Part shown: positions 1-7,443 of the stretch, piece by piece
Numbering within the stretch: position 1 is the first letter of the stretch
Layout: every line of letters starts with the position of its first letter
Source of the DNA: B16-G9 sp964455635
GTDB taxonomy: Bacteria; Bacteroidota; Bacteroidia; Bacteroidales; F082
Direction: 5' to 3'
Length of the DNA: 7,846 bases
Assembly: GCA_964455635.1 (NCBI GenBank)
Contig: CAYVWX010000148.1
Span: 1 to 7,846, forward strand
Program-made: the position numbers and the translations under genes
The notes under the pieces: model-generated
What the model saw: the letters and a program-made list of their open reading frames with translations, nothing else
The model's database searches: none
Told to the model about the DNA's origin: nothing

Positions 1-1647
1 GGTGCGAATTTTTTTTGAAAAATATTCCGAAGCCTTGATAAGCCTCTCCTGTAAGGTGCTGTTGTTTTCCGCTTCGGGATTTTCCGACAGCAGACTCCTC
101 AACTGATTTTGAAACTTTTCAGAAACAGATGCAATTTCCTTTTTAACCTGATTGCTTATTTCAAGAAAAACCGATTTCAGTTCGTCGGGCAGGCCGGAAG
201 CGTGTTCTCTCGTGAGCTTGATAAAATAATAAATCCGTCGTTGCAACTGTTGAAAGTTGAAAAGATCCAGAAGAAGCTGTTTTTGATAATCCTGTTTCGA
301 TTTTATAAGCTCGTTGCTGTCGGGTTGCCGCTCCTCAAAATCTTTTGTAAATCGTTCTACCGTAATATCATGCTTAATGCTTGTTGATGATATTTTACTG
401 CTTAAAATCATGCCTTCCAGCGATTTGCATCGGCTTAGGGCAACGTAAACCTGGCCATGGGCAAAGGCTGCCTGTGCATCAATAACGGCTTTTTCAAAGG
501 TAAGCCCCTGACTTTTATGAATGGTAATGGCCCAGGCGGGTTTTAAGGGAAACTGAACAAAAACACCTTCTACCGACTCGGTAATTTCCTTGTTTTCTTC
601 GTTGAGGGCATATTTTACCTTTTCCCATTCCAGCGGTACAACTTCAATGGCTTCATCATCGCCCTGGCAATGCACGTCGATTGTGTCTTTGTTAATGCTG
701 ATGACGGTTCCTATTTTACCGTTGTAGAATCTTTTTTCAGGTTCGGGATCGTTTTTAACAAACATCACCTGAGCCCCTTTTTTCAGATGCAGCTCCCATT
801 CGGTAGGATAGATATACTCAGGGAAATTGCCTTTAACATCGGCTTTAAATTTTCGCTCTTTGCCCGGCAGTTTAGCCATTTTTTCGTCGTTAATGGCCTT
901 GGCTTTGGCATTGTGAGTGGTAAGAATAATGTATCCGGGTTTTTCAAAATCAAACCCCGGCTGATATCGTTTGTTTAACAGATTCACCACTTCATCATCA
1001 ATCAGATTATCGCGCACCTTGTTTAAAAGCCTGATAAAATGTTCATCTTTTTGACGATATACAAAAGTCAGCTCCACGGTAACATAATGTGTTTTTTTAA
1101 GAGCATTGCTGCTAAAAAAAAACGGTGTATCGTAATGATCGCGCAGCAGGTTCCACTCATCCTCTTTAACCACGGGAGCCAGTTGTTGTAAATCGCCAAT
1201 CATAAGTAGTTGCACTCCTCCAAAAGGGAGGCTGTTGTTACGAAACCGCCGGAGTGTGGCATCAATACCATCCAAAAGATCGGCACGCACCATGCTTATT
1301 TCATCAATTACCAGCAAATCCATGCTTTTAATGATGTTAATTTTTTCGCGGCTGAAACGTTTTATTTTGGAACGGTTTTCATCAGCATTACGGGCATGAA
1401 TAAATTCGGGGATTTGTGGGCCGAAAGAGAGTTGAAAAAATGAGTGAATGGTTACTCCGGCAGCATTGATTGCTGCAACGCCTGTAGGTGCCACTACCAC
1501 CATCCGTTTGGAAGAGTATTGTTTAAGATTGTGTAAAAAAGTGGTTTTACCGGTTCCTGCTTTTCCGGTTAAAAATACATTCCTTCCGGTAAACTGAACA
1601 AAATCGTGAGCAAGTTTTAGTTGTGCGTTGTTTTGAAAATCCATCAT
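1..1647 (-). CDS. Pif1-like superfamily 1 DNA helicase, 3' end outside window
   Basis: An open frame runs without a stop from an ATG at 1647 (ATG-ATG, so 1644 is equally possible) to the window edge, giving 549 residues and no C-terminus. Visible motifs are Walker A GKAGTGKTT (28-36), a Walker B VIDEIS (113-118, D115/E116), motif III GDLQQLAPV (151-159), and near the C-terminal end of the motor ITIHKSQGLTF (374-384) and YVALSR (401-406). This is the Pif1/RecD-like layout, so the product should be an ATP-driven 5'-3' DNA helicase acting in replication or repair. That polarity is family knowledge. After about residue 430 comes a charged, probably helical segment; Bacteroidota homologues often end in an HRDC or HTH-type domain, which would lie outside the window. 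The leader just before the ATG is T-rich with no Shine-Dalgarno, and a MITE-like element ends 16 bp upstream. I see no functional link to the hyp genes. Confidence 0.9.
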   Translation of the reverse strand, partial: MMDFQNNAQLKLAHDFVQFTGRNVFLTGKAGTGKTTFLHNLKQYSSKRMVVVAPTGVAAINAAGVTIHSFFQLSFGPQIPEFIHARNADENRSKIKRFSREKINIIKSMDLLVIDEISMVRADLLDGIDATLRRFRNNSLPFGGVQLLMIGDLQQLAPVVKEDEWNLLRDHYDTPFFFSSNALKKTHYVTVELTFVYRQKDEHFIRLLNKVRDNLIDDEVVNLLNKRYQPGFDFEKPGYIILTTHNAKAKAINDEKMAKLPGKERKFKADVKGNFPEYIYPTEWELHLKKGAQVMFVKNDPEPEKRFYNGKIGTVISINKDTIDVHCQGDDEAIEVVPLEWEKVKYALNEENKEITESVEGVFVQFPLKPAWAITIHKSQGLTFEKAVIDAQAAFAHGQVYVALSRCKSLEGMILSSKISSTSIKHDITVERFTKDFEERQPDSNELIKSKQDYQKQLLLDLFNFQQLQRRIYYFIKLTREHASGLPDELKSVFLEISNQVKKEIASVSEKFQNQLRSLLSENPEAENNSTLQERLIKASEYFSKKIRT

Positions 1648-1657
1648 TAAAAAACAA

Positions 1658-1663
1658 ATAGTT
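1658..1663. repeat. Left target-site duplication (ATAGTT)
   Basis: The hexamer ATAGTT directly abuts the left terminal repeat and is repeated exactly at 1794-1799, directly abutting the right one. Its direct orientation separates it from the inverted arms. Confidence 0.8.
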
Positions 1664-1680
1664 GAGTCCATTCCGAAAAG
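1664..1680 (+). repeat. Left terminal inverted repeat of the MITE-like element
   Basis: 17-bp arm that begins GAGTCC and ends CCGAAAAG. It differs from its partner at 1777-1793 only at the seventh and eighth bases (AT against GC). Confidence 0.82.
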
Positions 1681-1682
1681 CC

Positions 1683-1690
1683 CAAAAGTA
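1683..1690 (-). promoter_or_regulatory. Candidate Bacteroidota -7 box upstream of the helicase
   Basis: The minus strand reads TACTTTTG, an exact match to TAnnTTTG and identical to the octamer before hypF. It lies inside the MITE-like element, 36 bp before the helicase ATG. No TTG/TTTG is seen at the expected -33 distance, so it may be chance in AT-rich DNA. A second octamer, TATATTTG (1757-1764, minus strand), also fits but likewise lacks a -33 partner. Confidence 0.3.
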
Positions 1691-1710
1691 AATATATAGT
1701 CATCCGATGA
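1690..1710 (+). repeat. Internal repeat copy 1 of the MITE-like element
   Basis: AAATATAT, then AG, then TCATCCGATGA. The same order without the AG recurs in direct orientation at 1758-1776, where the centre of the last block is G instead of C. The 11-mer TCATC-N-GATGA is itself a palindrome, so the copies are both direct and inverted repeats of each other. Confidence 0.7.
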
Positions 1711-1757
1711 ATTCTTATGTTACTGTTTGTCAGTTGTGATATCTGTAAATATTTTGC

Positions 1758-1776
1758 AAATATATTCATCGGATGA
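1758..1776 (+). repeat. Internal repeat copy 2 of the MITE-like element
   Basis: AAATATAT followed directly by TCATCGGATGA, in the same orientation as the copy at 1690-1710. It abuts the right terminal repeat. Confidence 0.7.
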
Positions 1777-1793
1777 CTTTTCGGAGCGGACTC
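1777..1793 (-). repeat. Right terminal inverted repeat of the MITE-like element
   Basis: 17-bp arm whose reverse complement begins GAGTCC and ends CCGAAAAG, pairing with 1664-1680. Unlike the left arm, it runs straight into the inner TCATCCGATGA block with no extra bases. Confidence 0.82.
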
Positions 1794-1799
1794 ATAGTT
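1794..1799. repeat. Right target-site duplication (ATAGTT)
   Basis: Exact direct copy of the hexamer at 1658-1663, starting at the first base after the right terminal repeat. Confidence 0.8.
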
Positions 1800-2014
1800 C
1801 CGGAATTAAATTATGAAGTAAAAGTAATTGAAAATAGTATATGGTTTTAAAACAGTGGAATGAAATATTTAAGAATTCGGGAGAGAAAAGGGTAGATAAT
1901 TGTTTTCCTGTATTGAGGTTGTTAAAAGTTAACTTGCAAAGGTGCTGTTAAGTGACAGGTAATCAGGTATCTTTAACTAAAAAACAACCTTATTTACAAA
2001 ACACAAATCCAACG
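1800..2014. other. Non-coding spacer remainder, nothing recognised
   Basis: AT-rich DNA between the MITE-like element and the end of the permease gene. I see no plausible gene, tRNA or strong hairpin with a T-run. With the MITE-like element, the whole non-coding stretch runs from 1648 to 2014. The permease and the helicase are therefore probably separate transcription units, but I cannot point to a clear terminator. Confidence 0.6.
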
Positions 2015-2755
2015 CTAAATCATGTTGCTTACCAGCCAGTAAATGCCTACCAAAACAGCCGCCACACCGCCATAAAAACGCAGGTTTCCCAACAGCGATT
2101 TACTTTTGCTAAAAAGTTGCATTTTGTTCAGACGGCTAACAGCCATGGTGTAAAGTACCATGGCAACAATAATGCCAACACCAAAGCCCACAATGTATTG
2201 CGCCGATTCGAACCTTGTTTTATAGCCAAGTACGGGAAGCATTAATAAAAAATGTGATATCCCGGCGAAGCCGTGAATAATCCCCACAAACAGGGCTGTA
2301 AGGTTATTTTGTCCGGAGGTTTTTTTATGAGGGTGATGGTGTTCCGACTCTTCATCATGATGATGGTCATGTTCATGTTCATGTTCGTGGATGTGGATAA
2401 ATTCGCCCGATTCAGAAGGATGTTTATGCGGGTGTACATGATGTTTTTTATGGTGGTTAATGCGGTAAAACGACCAAATACCGATGCCGATTAAAATTAC
2501 ACCTACCAACTGCTCGCCATGAGCCGAAATTTCCTCTACGGGAATATACTCCTTAAACCAGTAAAATAAAATGCCGATTAACATCATACCTATCACATGA
2601 CCGCTACCCCAGTAAAACCCAATCTTCCAATGTTTTTTGTCGGTATCGAAAACGAGCGGAGTTACGGCAGCAAGATGGTCGGGGCCGCTTAATACATGAA
2701 CAATGGCTGCTGTAAGCCCCATAAGCCAGGGAAAAAGATGAATAATTGATTCCAT
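2015..2755 (-). CDS. Nickel/cobalt permease, NicO/UreH-like, with His-rich loop
   Basis: 246-residue inner-membrane protein with about six predicted membrane segments (roughly 8-26, 45-67, 82-98, 153-176, 185-205 and 226-243). The first segment carries HVLSGPDHLAA, where His20, Asp26 and His27 form the HxnDH metal-recognition signature of nickel/cobalt permeases; YWGSGH (48-53) is a second family-typical motif. Between segments 3 and 4 a hydrophilic loop (about 101-143) holds about 20 His among Glu, Asp and Lys, a likely metal-buffering region. The gene starts at an ATG 58 bp after the hypE stop, with no obvious terminator between them, so it is probably the last gene of the hyp transcript. 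Its place suggests nickel import for the hydrogenase. The alternatives are cobalt specificity or an RcnA-like exporter, because sequence alone does not fix the direction of transport. Confidence 0.85.
   Translation of the reverse strand: MESIIHLFPWLMGLTAAIVHVLSGPDHLAAVTPLVFDTDKKHWKIGFYWGSGHVIGMMLIGILFYWFKEYIPVEEISAHGEQLVGVILIGIGIWSFYRINHHKKHHVHPHKHPSESGEFIHIHEHEHEHDHHHDEESEHHHPHKKTSGQNNLTALFVGIIHGFAGISHFLLMLPVLGYKTRFESAQYIVGFGVGIIVAMVLYTMAVSRLNKMQLFSKSKSLLGNLRFYGGVAAVLVGIYWLVSNMI
2368..2385 (-). repeat. Hexanucleotide tandem repeat in the His-rich loop
   Basis: Three perfect copies of CATGTT on the plus strand. On the coding strand they give alternating GAA and CAT codons for the Glu-His run of the permease loop. 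A change in copy number would add or remove His-Glu pairs without shifting the frame. Confidence 0.75.
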
Positions 2756-2813
2756 GATTTTTTTAAATTAAATTATTTAAGACCATTTCAAAAAGTTATC
2801 CGATAATTTATTG

Positions 2814-3872
2814 TTAACATATCCTTGGTAACTGTTCACCCACAGGCATATGTACCACCCTTGTGCCGCCCATTTGATTGGTGATAAGCACTTTGCCGTT
2901 ATGTTCATCTACAACACTACCAATAATGGAAGCGTTGGCCGACTCTTTATGGTTACGCAAAATGGCAACAGTCTCGTCGGCAATATCAGCTGAAACAAAT
3001 GCCATAAACACTCCTTCGTTGGCAGCGTACAGCGGGTCAAGACCCAATATTTCGCAAGCTGCTTTAACCTGATGCTCCACAGGAATATCATCACTGTTTA
3101 ATAAAATTCCCAGATTTCTATCCTTTGATATTTCGTTGAGAGTGGCAGCCACACCTCCTCGTGTAGGGTCACGGAAAAGATGAATTTTACGGCCAAATGC
3201 ATCCAGCAACTCAGCCGTTAAATGGTTCAGGTTACAGGTGTCGCTTTCAATGTCGGTTTCAAACTCCAACCCTTCACGAACCGACAATATGGCGATACCG
3301 TGTGTGGCAATGCTATTGCTTGCAATAATTTTATCTCCCGGCTGTATATTTTTAATATCAATATCAGCTTTGGGATGAACTCTTCCGATGCCCGAAGTAT
3401 TGATAAAAATTTTATCCCCTTTTCCTTTATCAACCACTTTGGTGTCGCCGGTTACAATTTGCACACCGGCTTTTTCGGCAGCATATTTAACGGATACCAA
3501 AATATCCCAAAACCGGCTGATGGGCAATCCCTCTTCCAAAATAAAACTTAACGATAAATATTGCGGAAGTGCTCCGCACATGGCTACATCGTTTACTGTT
3601 CCGTTTACGGACAGTTCGCCAATATCGCCACCCGGAAACACAATGGGAGAGATTACAAAACTATCGGTTGAAAAGGCAACGGGGCCGTTAAATTCAAGCA
3701 TGGCGCCATCGTGATGCTTATCCAGTTTTTCATTTTTTAGCAGGTCGAACACCCCTGATTCCAAAAGCTGATTTGTTAACAGTCCACCGCTGCCATGCGA
3801 CAGGGTGATGATGTCGAAATCGAATTTAGGGGCGGGACACTGCAACTTAAAAATACTTTTTCTATCGTTCAT
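2814..3872 (-). CDS. hypE: Hydrogenase maturation protein HypE (carbamoyl dehydratase)
   Basis: 352-residue cytoplasmic protein of the PurM/AIR-synthase fold. It receives the carbamoyl group from HypF on its C-terminal Cys and dehydrates it with ATP to a thiocyanate, the source of the CN ligands. Visible family marks are SHGSGG (25-30), FSTDSF (67-72), the FPGGDIG...NGTVNDVAM stretch (79-98), GDTKVV, RDPTRGG, and the C-terminal PRIC with the essential Cys352 as last residue. I chose the ATG at 3872 because it lies 4 bp after the hypD stop and gives the usual length. A longer frame opens at 3932 but would overlap hypD by over 50 bp and add a tail with no family features. The tight spacing suggests translational coupling with hypD. 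All expected motifs are present and nothing looks broken. Confidence 0.96.
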   Translation of the reverse strand: MNDRKSIFKLQCPAPKFDFDIITLSHGSGGLLTNQLLESGVFDLLKNEKLDKHHDGAMLEFNGPVAFSTDSFVISPIVFPGGDIGELSVNGTVNDVAMCGALPQYLSLSFILEEGLPISRFWDILVSVKYAAEKAGVQIVTGDTKVVDKGKGDKIFINTSGIGRVHPKADIDIKNIQPGDKIIASNSIATHGIAILSVREGLEFETDIESDTCNLNHLTAELLDAFGRKIHLFRDPTRGGVAATLNEISKDRNLGILLNSDDIPVEHQVKAACEILGLDPLYAANEGVFMAFVSADIADETVAILRNHKESANASIIGSVVDEHNGKVLITNQMGGTRVVHMPVGEQLPRIC

Positions 3873-3876
3873 AACA

Positions 3877-4980
3877 TTATAATTTAATCTCTTCAATCCT
3901 ATTTGAAAAGTTGTAATAGGCGGCGCAGGCACCTTCGGAGCTTACCATGGGTGCTCCCAACGGATTTTGCGGGGTGCAGCCCTTGCCAAACTGCGGACAA
4001 TTAAATGGCTTTTTAATGCCTTTCATAATATCACCGGCAATACATTGGGCGTTTTCTGCCGCTTTTTCCATGTCGATTGTAAATTTTTTATCGGCATCGT
4101 AATGGGCAAACTCTTCTTTTAGCTGCCAGCCGCTTTTGGGAATAGTGCCTATTCCGCGCCACATCTGGTCGCCGGTTTCAAACACCTGCGAAACAATTTT
4201 TTGTGCTTCGGTGTTGCCCTCTTCTTTAACCATACGTTGATATTGATTTTCCACTTCATAACGTCCCGCTTCAAGTTGTTTGACGGCTGCCAAAATGCCC
4301 AGCAAAAGGTCGAGGGGTTCAAATCCCGTTACCACAATAGGGATTTTATATTTTTCGGCCAGTGGAAAATATTGATGGTAACCCATAATAGAGCATACAT
4401 GGCCTGCCGCGAGAAAAGCGTCGATTTTTGCTTCGGGGTCTTCCATTAACGCACTGATGGCAGGCGGAACCGTAACATGAGAGGTTAAAATAGAATAATT
4501 GGTAAGGCCGAGTTTTTGAGCATGCATAACCGACAAGGCATTGGATGGCCCGGTGGTTTCAAAACCTACGGCAAAAAACACCACCTCCTTACCGGGATTT
4601 TGTCTGGCAATATTTATCGCTTCGAGAGGTGAATATAAAATGCGCACATCGGCACCGGCAGCTTTGGCTTCAAGCAGGCTTTTGCCGGAGCCCGGAACCC
4701 TGACCATATCGCCGAAACTGCATAAGATTACTTTTTCGTTGGTGGCCAGATAAACAGCTTTGTCAATTAAATGCAAAGGGGTTACACAAACGGGACAACC
4801 GGGGCCGTGGAGCATGGTTATTTTTTTTGGCAATACAGTAAGGATGCCGTTTTTTACCAGACTGTGGGTTTGGCCGCCGCAAACTTCCATAATCTTCCAG
4901 GGACGGGTGACGGTTTTTTCTATTTCCCGCAATATTTTTTTGGCCAGTTTCGGGTTTCTGTACTCGGTTAAATATTTCAT
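3877..4980 (-). CDS. hypD: Hydrogenase maturation protein HypD (Fe-S scaffold for Fe(CN)2CO)
   Basis: 367-residue cytoplasmic iron-sulfur protein. With HypC it forms the scaffold on which the Fe(CN)2CO unit is built before transfer to the hydrogenase large subunit. The conserved motifs are complete: EVCGGQTH (Cys34), GPGCPVCVTP (Cys62 and Cys65, the redox-active pair in the family), GFETTGP, and a C-terminal block NCPQFGKGCTP...SSEGACAAYY. The latter, with an upstream Cys, supplies Cys313, 328, 335 and 352 as probable [4Fe-4S] ligands. The start is the ATG at 4980. Upstream only 19 bases of non-N sequence separate it from the assembly gap, so the preceding gene cannot be seen. hypE follows after 4 bp. 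The required partner HypC is not visible in the window. Confidence 0.97.
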   Translation of the reverse strand: MKYLTEYRNPKLAKKILREIEKTVTRPWKIMEVCGGQTHSLVKNGILTVLPKKITMLHGPGCPVCVTPLHLIDKAVYLATNEKVILCSFGDMVRVPGSGKSLLEAKAAGADVRILYSPLEAINIARQNPGKEVVFFAVGFETTGPSNALSVMHAQKLGLTNYSILTSHVTVPPAISALMEDPEAKIDAFLAAGHVCSIMGYHQYFPLAEKYKIPIVVTGFEPLDLLLGILAAVKQLEAGRYEVENQYQRMVKEEGNTEAQKIVSQVFETGDQMWRGIGTIPKSGWQLKEEFAHYDADKKFTIDMEKAAENAQCIAGDIMKGIKKPFNCPQFGKGCTPQNPLGAPMVSSEGACAAYYNFSNRIEEIKL

Positions 4981-4999
4981 TATTTTATATTTTTTTACC

Positions 5000-5099
5000 N
5001 NNNNNNNNNNNNNNNNNNNNNNNNNNNNNNNNNNNNNNNNNNNNNNNNNNNNNNNNNNNNNNNNNNNNNNNNNNNNNNNNNNNNNNNNNNNNNNNNNNN
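5000..5099. other. Assembly gap of 100 N between hypF and hypD
   Basis: Exactly 100 undetermined bases. A round 100 is a common scaffolding placeholder, so the true length is probably unknown. It removes the last codons and stop of hypF and all but 19 bases upstream of hypD. hypC, which often lies between hypF and hypD, could be hidden here if the real gap is a few hundred bases. Confidence 0.95.
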
Positions 5100-7376
5100 T
5101 TGAACATAATACATTAACTGTCCGAAAGGGATGCCTTCGTCGTTGGGTGAGAATTCTTTATGAAACCAGAGGTTAAAATTCTTTTTCATTTGTTTTTGAA
5201 TTAAGTCGAGAAGTAATGTGTTTTGAAAAACACCTCCGCTGAAAGCAATATTTTTTAAATTTAATTTAGTAGCTGTCTTTACAATATAGTCTGCCAGTGT
5301 AATGTGAAATTTTGCTGCAATACAGGCCTTATCTGTACCACGATGGAGGTCTTCCACTATCTGTTTCATTAAAAACCGGTACAAATTACCGGGAATAACT
5401 TTGTTGTTTAAATAGGAGTTGCATAACGAAACAGAATGATTATAATAATAATTTGATGCTTTGTTTTCGAGATGCATAGAGGCTTCCGCTTCAAAGGTCT
5501 GAATGTTATATCCGAATAATAGAGAAGCCACGGCATCAAACATCCGGCCCATACTGCTGCTTTTTAACGCCTTGGGGTTTTCCAGCAGTTTGTTGTATAT
5601 TTTCCATTCGGTAGCAGTGAATTTTTGTTTTAAAAAGGGAAGAGCTTCTTCCATATCTCCTGCTAAAGAAAGGGCTGAAATTCGCGGTTCACGCACCATT
5701 TTATCGGCCAAAATAAAGTTAAATTCTCCCACACAATGTTCACGGGTGATGAAACCGTTTTCGTAGATAAAAAATTCGCCGCCCCAAATATTTCCATCAT
5801 CACCCAGGCCGGTTCCGTCCCATATTACACCCAAAACTTTCTCATTGGTATTTAATAAATTGTTTTCGCCCAACACCGACCAAAAATGAGCTTTGTGATG
5901 CTGAACCTTGTAAAGAACGGCATGGTATTTTTTTGCCATCATCTGTCCAAACTGCGTAGCAAAATAGTCGGGGTGCTTATCTGTTACAACTGCATGTATC
6001 TCGGGAGAAAAAAGCTTTTCAAAATGGGTAAATGTCTGTTCGTAATTAAGTTGTGCATCATAATTTTCGGTGTTCCCAAGGTATTGGCTGATGTATATAT
6101 TTTTCCGGTTTATCAGGCCAAATACACTTTTTAGCATGGATCCTGTTGCTAAAACAGCTTCGGTGGGAAGTTGCAAACCTGCATTGATATACACGGGTGC
6201 TTTGCCTCTTGAACGTCGGAGAACAATTTTTTGCTGATTTTCAAAACTAAACTGTATCACGCTGTCATCCTGCGGGATAACTATGTCGCGATTGTTCATC
6301 AACAGGATGTCGGCAATGTTTGAAAGGCCGCTTACGGCTTTTTCGTCGTCGAAAATAATGGTAGAGTCGGTGATGTTGCCGCTTGTTGCCACCACAGGTT
6401 TTTTGAATGCATGAAGCAGCAGCTCGAACAACGGGGTGTAAGGCAACATAATTCCGAGCCTTGAAAGGCCATGGTTGATGGCAAACACGGCTTCTTTGGC
6501 AAGCTGTTGTGGTTCGTTTTTTAAAGTGAGCAATACAATGGGGGCATGAACCGATTTTAATTCCTGCTCTTCCACCTGCTGTAACAGCACGTCTTTTTTG
6601 ATGCTTTCCACATCAGGGTACATCAGAGCAAAAGGTTTGGCCGGCCTGTTTTTTCGCTGTCGCAGTTTGTTAATGGTATCGGTGTTACCGGCATCACACG
6701 TCAAAAGGTAACCGCCAATTCCTTTGATGGCGATTATTTTTCCTGCCTGCCATTGGGCAACAAGGTAAGTTAAGTCGGTAAAATGTTGTATAACTCTTCC
6801 ATTTTGGTAAAGCTGCATCTCAACCGGACATTCGGAACATGAGTTGGTTTGCGAAAAGTGTCGGCGCTCCATCGGATTATTGTATTCTTCATCACAAACG
6901 CTGCACATTTTAAAGGGTGCCATGGTGGTGTTGGGCCGGTCGTACGGAAGTTTTGTGATGATTGAATAGCGGGGCCCGCAGTTGGTGCAGGTAATAAACG
7001 GATAGCGGTAGCGGCGGTTGCTTTGTTGGTGTAATTCGGTACGGCAATCGTTACACAATGCCACGTCGGGAGTTAGCAACAGTGTTGGTTTGACCTTGCT
7101 TTTACTTTCCACTATTTCAAATTGCCGGTAGTTGGTAAAATCCGTTTGTTCAACGGATGACCGAGTAACAACAGCCAGGGGCGGTAAATTGTTTTTTAAT
7201 TCACAAAAAAACCTGTCGATAAGTTGTTTGCTGGCATTTACGTGGATGTGAACTCCGTCGTTGGTGTTGTTAACCCAACCGCTTAGCCCGTACTTTAGGG
7301 CACAGCGATATACAAACGGCCGGAAACCCACGCCCTGAACAATTCCTTCAAAATGTATGTGATAGGTTTTTAACAA
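5100..7376 (-). CDS. hypF: Carbamoyltransferase HypF, C-terminal end lost in the gap
   Basis: 759 visible residues. HypF uses carbamoyl phosphate and ATP to make a carbamoyl-adenylate and passes the carbamoyl group to HypE. Domains in order: acylphosphatase-like (1-90, with VQGVGFRPFVYR at 13-24); two zinc-finger-like modules with Cys108/111/130/133 and Cys158/161/180/183; a YrdC-like domain (about 200-395, with RPAKPFALM); and a Kae1-like domain (about 405 onward) with HHKAH (493-497), WDGTGLGDDGNIWGGEFF (519-536), SSMGRMFDAVA (607-617) and SGGVFQN (713-719). The sequence reaches the family's usual terminal PNDEGIPFGQ, so only a few residues are missing. No in-frame ATG exists near the N-terminus. 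The TTG at 7376 is the best start, as an in-frame TAA at 7401-7403 limits any extension to rare ATT or ATA codons. The gene follows the protease gene after about 99 bp containing a terminator and a candidate promoter. Confidence 0.96.
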
Positions 7377-7411
7377 AATAAATTTCTTAAGGTTTATTGT
7401 TTATTAATTAA

Positions 7412-7443
7412 CAAAAGTAAAAAAAAGCCTGTTGAAACAACAA
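7412..7443 (-). promoter_or_regulatory. Candidate Bacteroidota-type promoter for hypF
   Basis: On the minus strand TACTTTTG (7419 down to 7412) fits the -7 consensus TAnnTTTG exactly. A TTG at 7443-7441 lies 21 bp upstream, within the 19-21 bp spacing known for this promoter class; another TTG at 7440-7438 lies 18 bp upstream. Transcription would start near 7405 and leave a leader of about 30 bases before the hypF TTG. The -33 element sits in the upstream terminator hairpin. The -33 match is weak, so this is a candidate. Confidence 0.5.

Larger units (their letters stand above)
1664..1793. mobile_element. 130-bp MITE-like element with TIRs and 6-bp target duplication
   Basis: The ends are imperfect inverted repeats: GAGTCCATTCCGAAAAG on the left and GAGTCCGCTCCGAAAAG read from the right, matching at 15 of 17 positions. 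The element is flanked on both sides by ATAGTT in direct orientation, immediately outside the repeats, as expected for a target-site duplication. A second inverted block, TCATCCGATGAAT (1700-1712 and 1776-1764 on the other strand), matches at 13 of 13. The interior is AT-rich and too short to encode a transposase, so the element is non-autonomous and would need a transposase encoded elsewhere. It lies in the spacer between the nickel permease and the helicase, in the helicase leader. I cannot name the parent IS family from the sequence alone. Confidence 0.82.

Noticed and set aside
109..1443. Several plus-strand open frames at the left end
   Set aside because: They are antisense to a continuous helicase frame that carries all the expected motifs.
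1916..1990. Possible hairpin AGGTTGTT (1916-1923) with AACAACCT (1983-1990)
   Set aside because: Only 8 bp of stem around a loop of about 59 bases with no T-run in a useful place, so it is likely chance.
2242..2494. Short frames on both strands over the His-rich loop
   Set aside because: They are low-complexity shadows of the repetitive His and Glu codons of the permease gene.
3873..3932. Longer HypE start that adds 20 residues
   Set aside because: It overlaps the conserved end of hypD and adds residues with no family similarity. The ATG at 3872 sits 4 bp after the hypD stop and gives a normal HypE length.
4995..5099. Reading hypF through the gap to a stop at 4995
   Set aside because: The frame across 100 placeholder bases is meaningless, and HypF already reaches its terminal motif at the gap edge.
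4760..5176. Plus-strand open frame spanning the gap
   Set aside because: It is antisense to hypD and hypF, includes undetermined bases and resembles no protein family.
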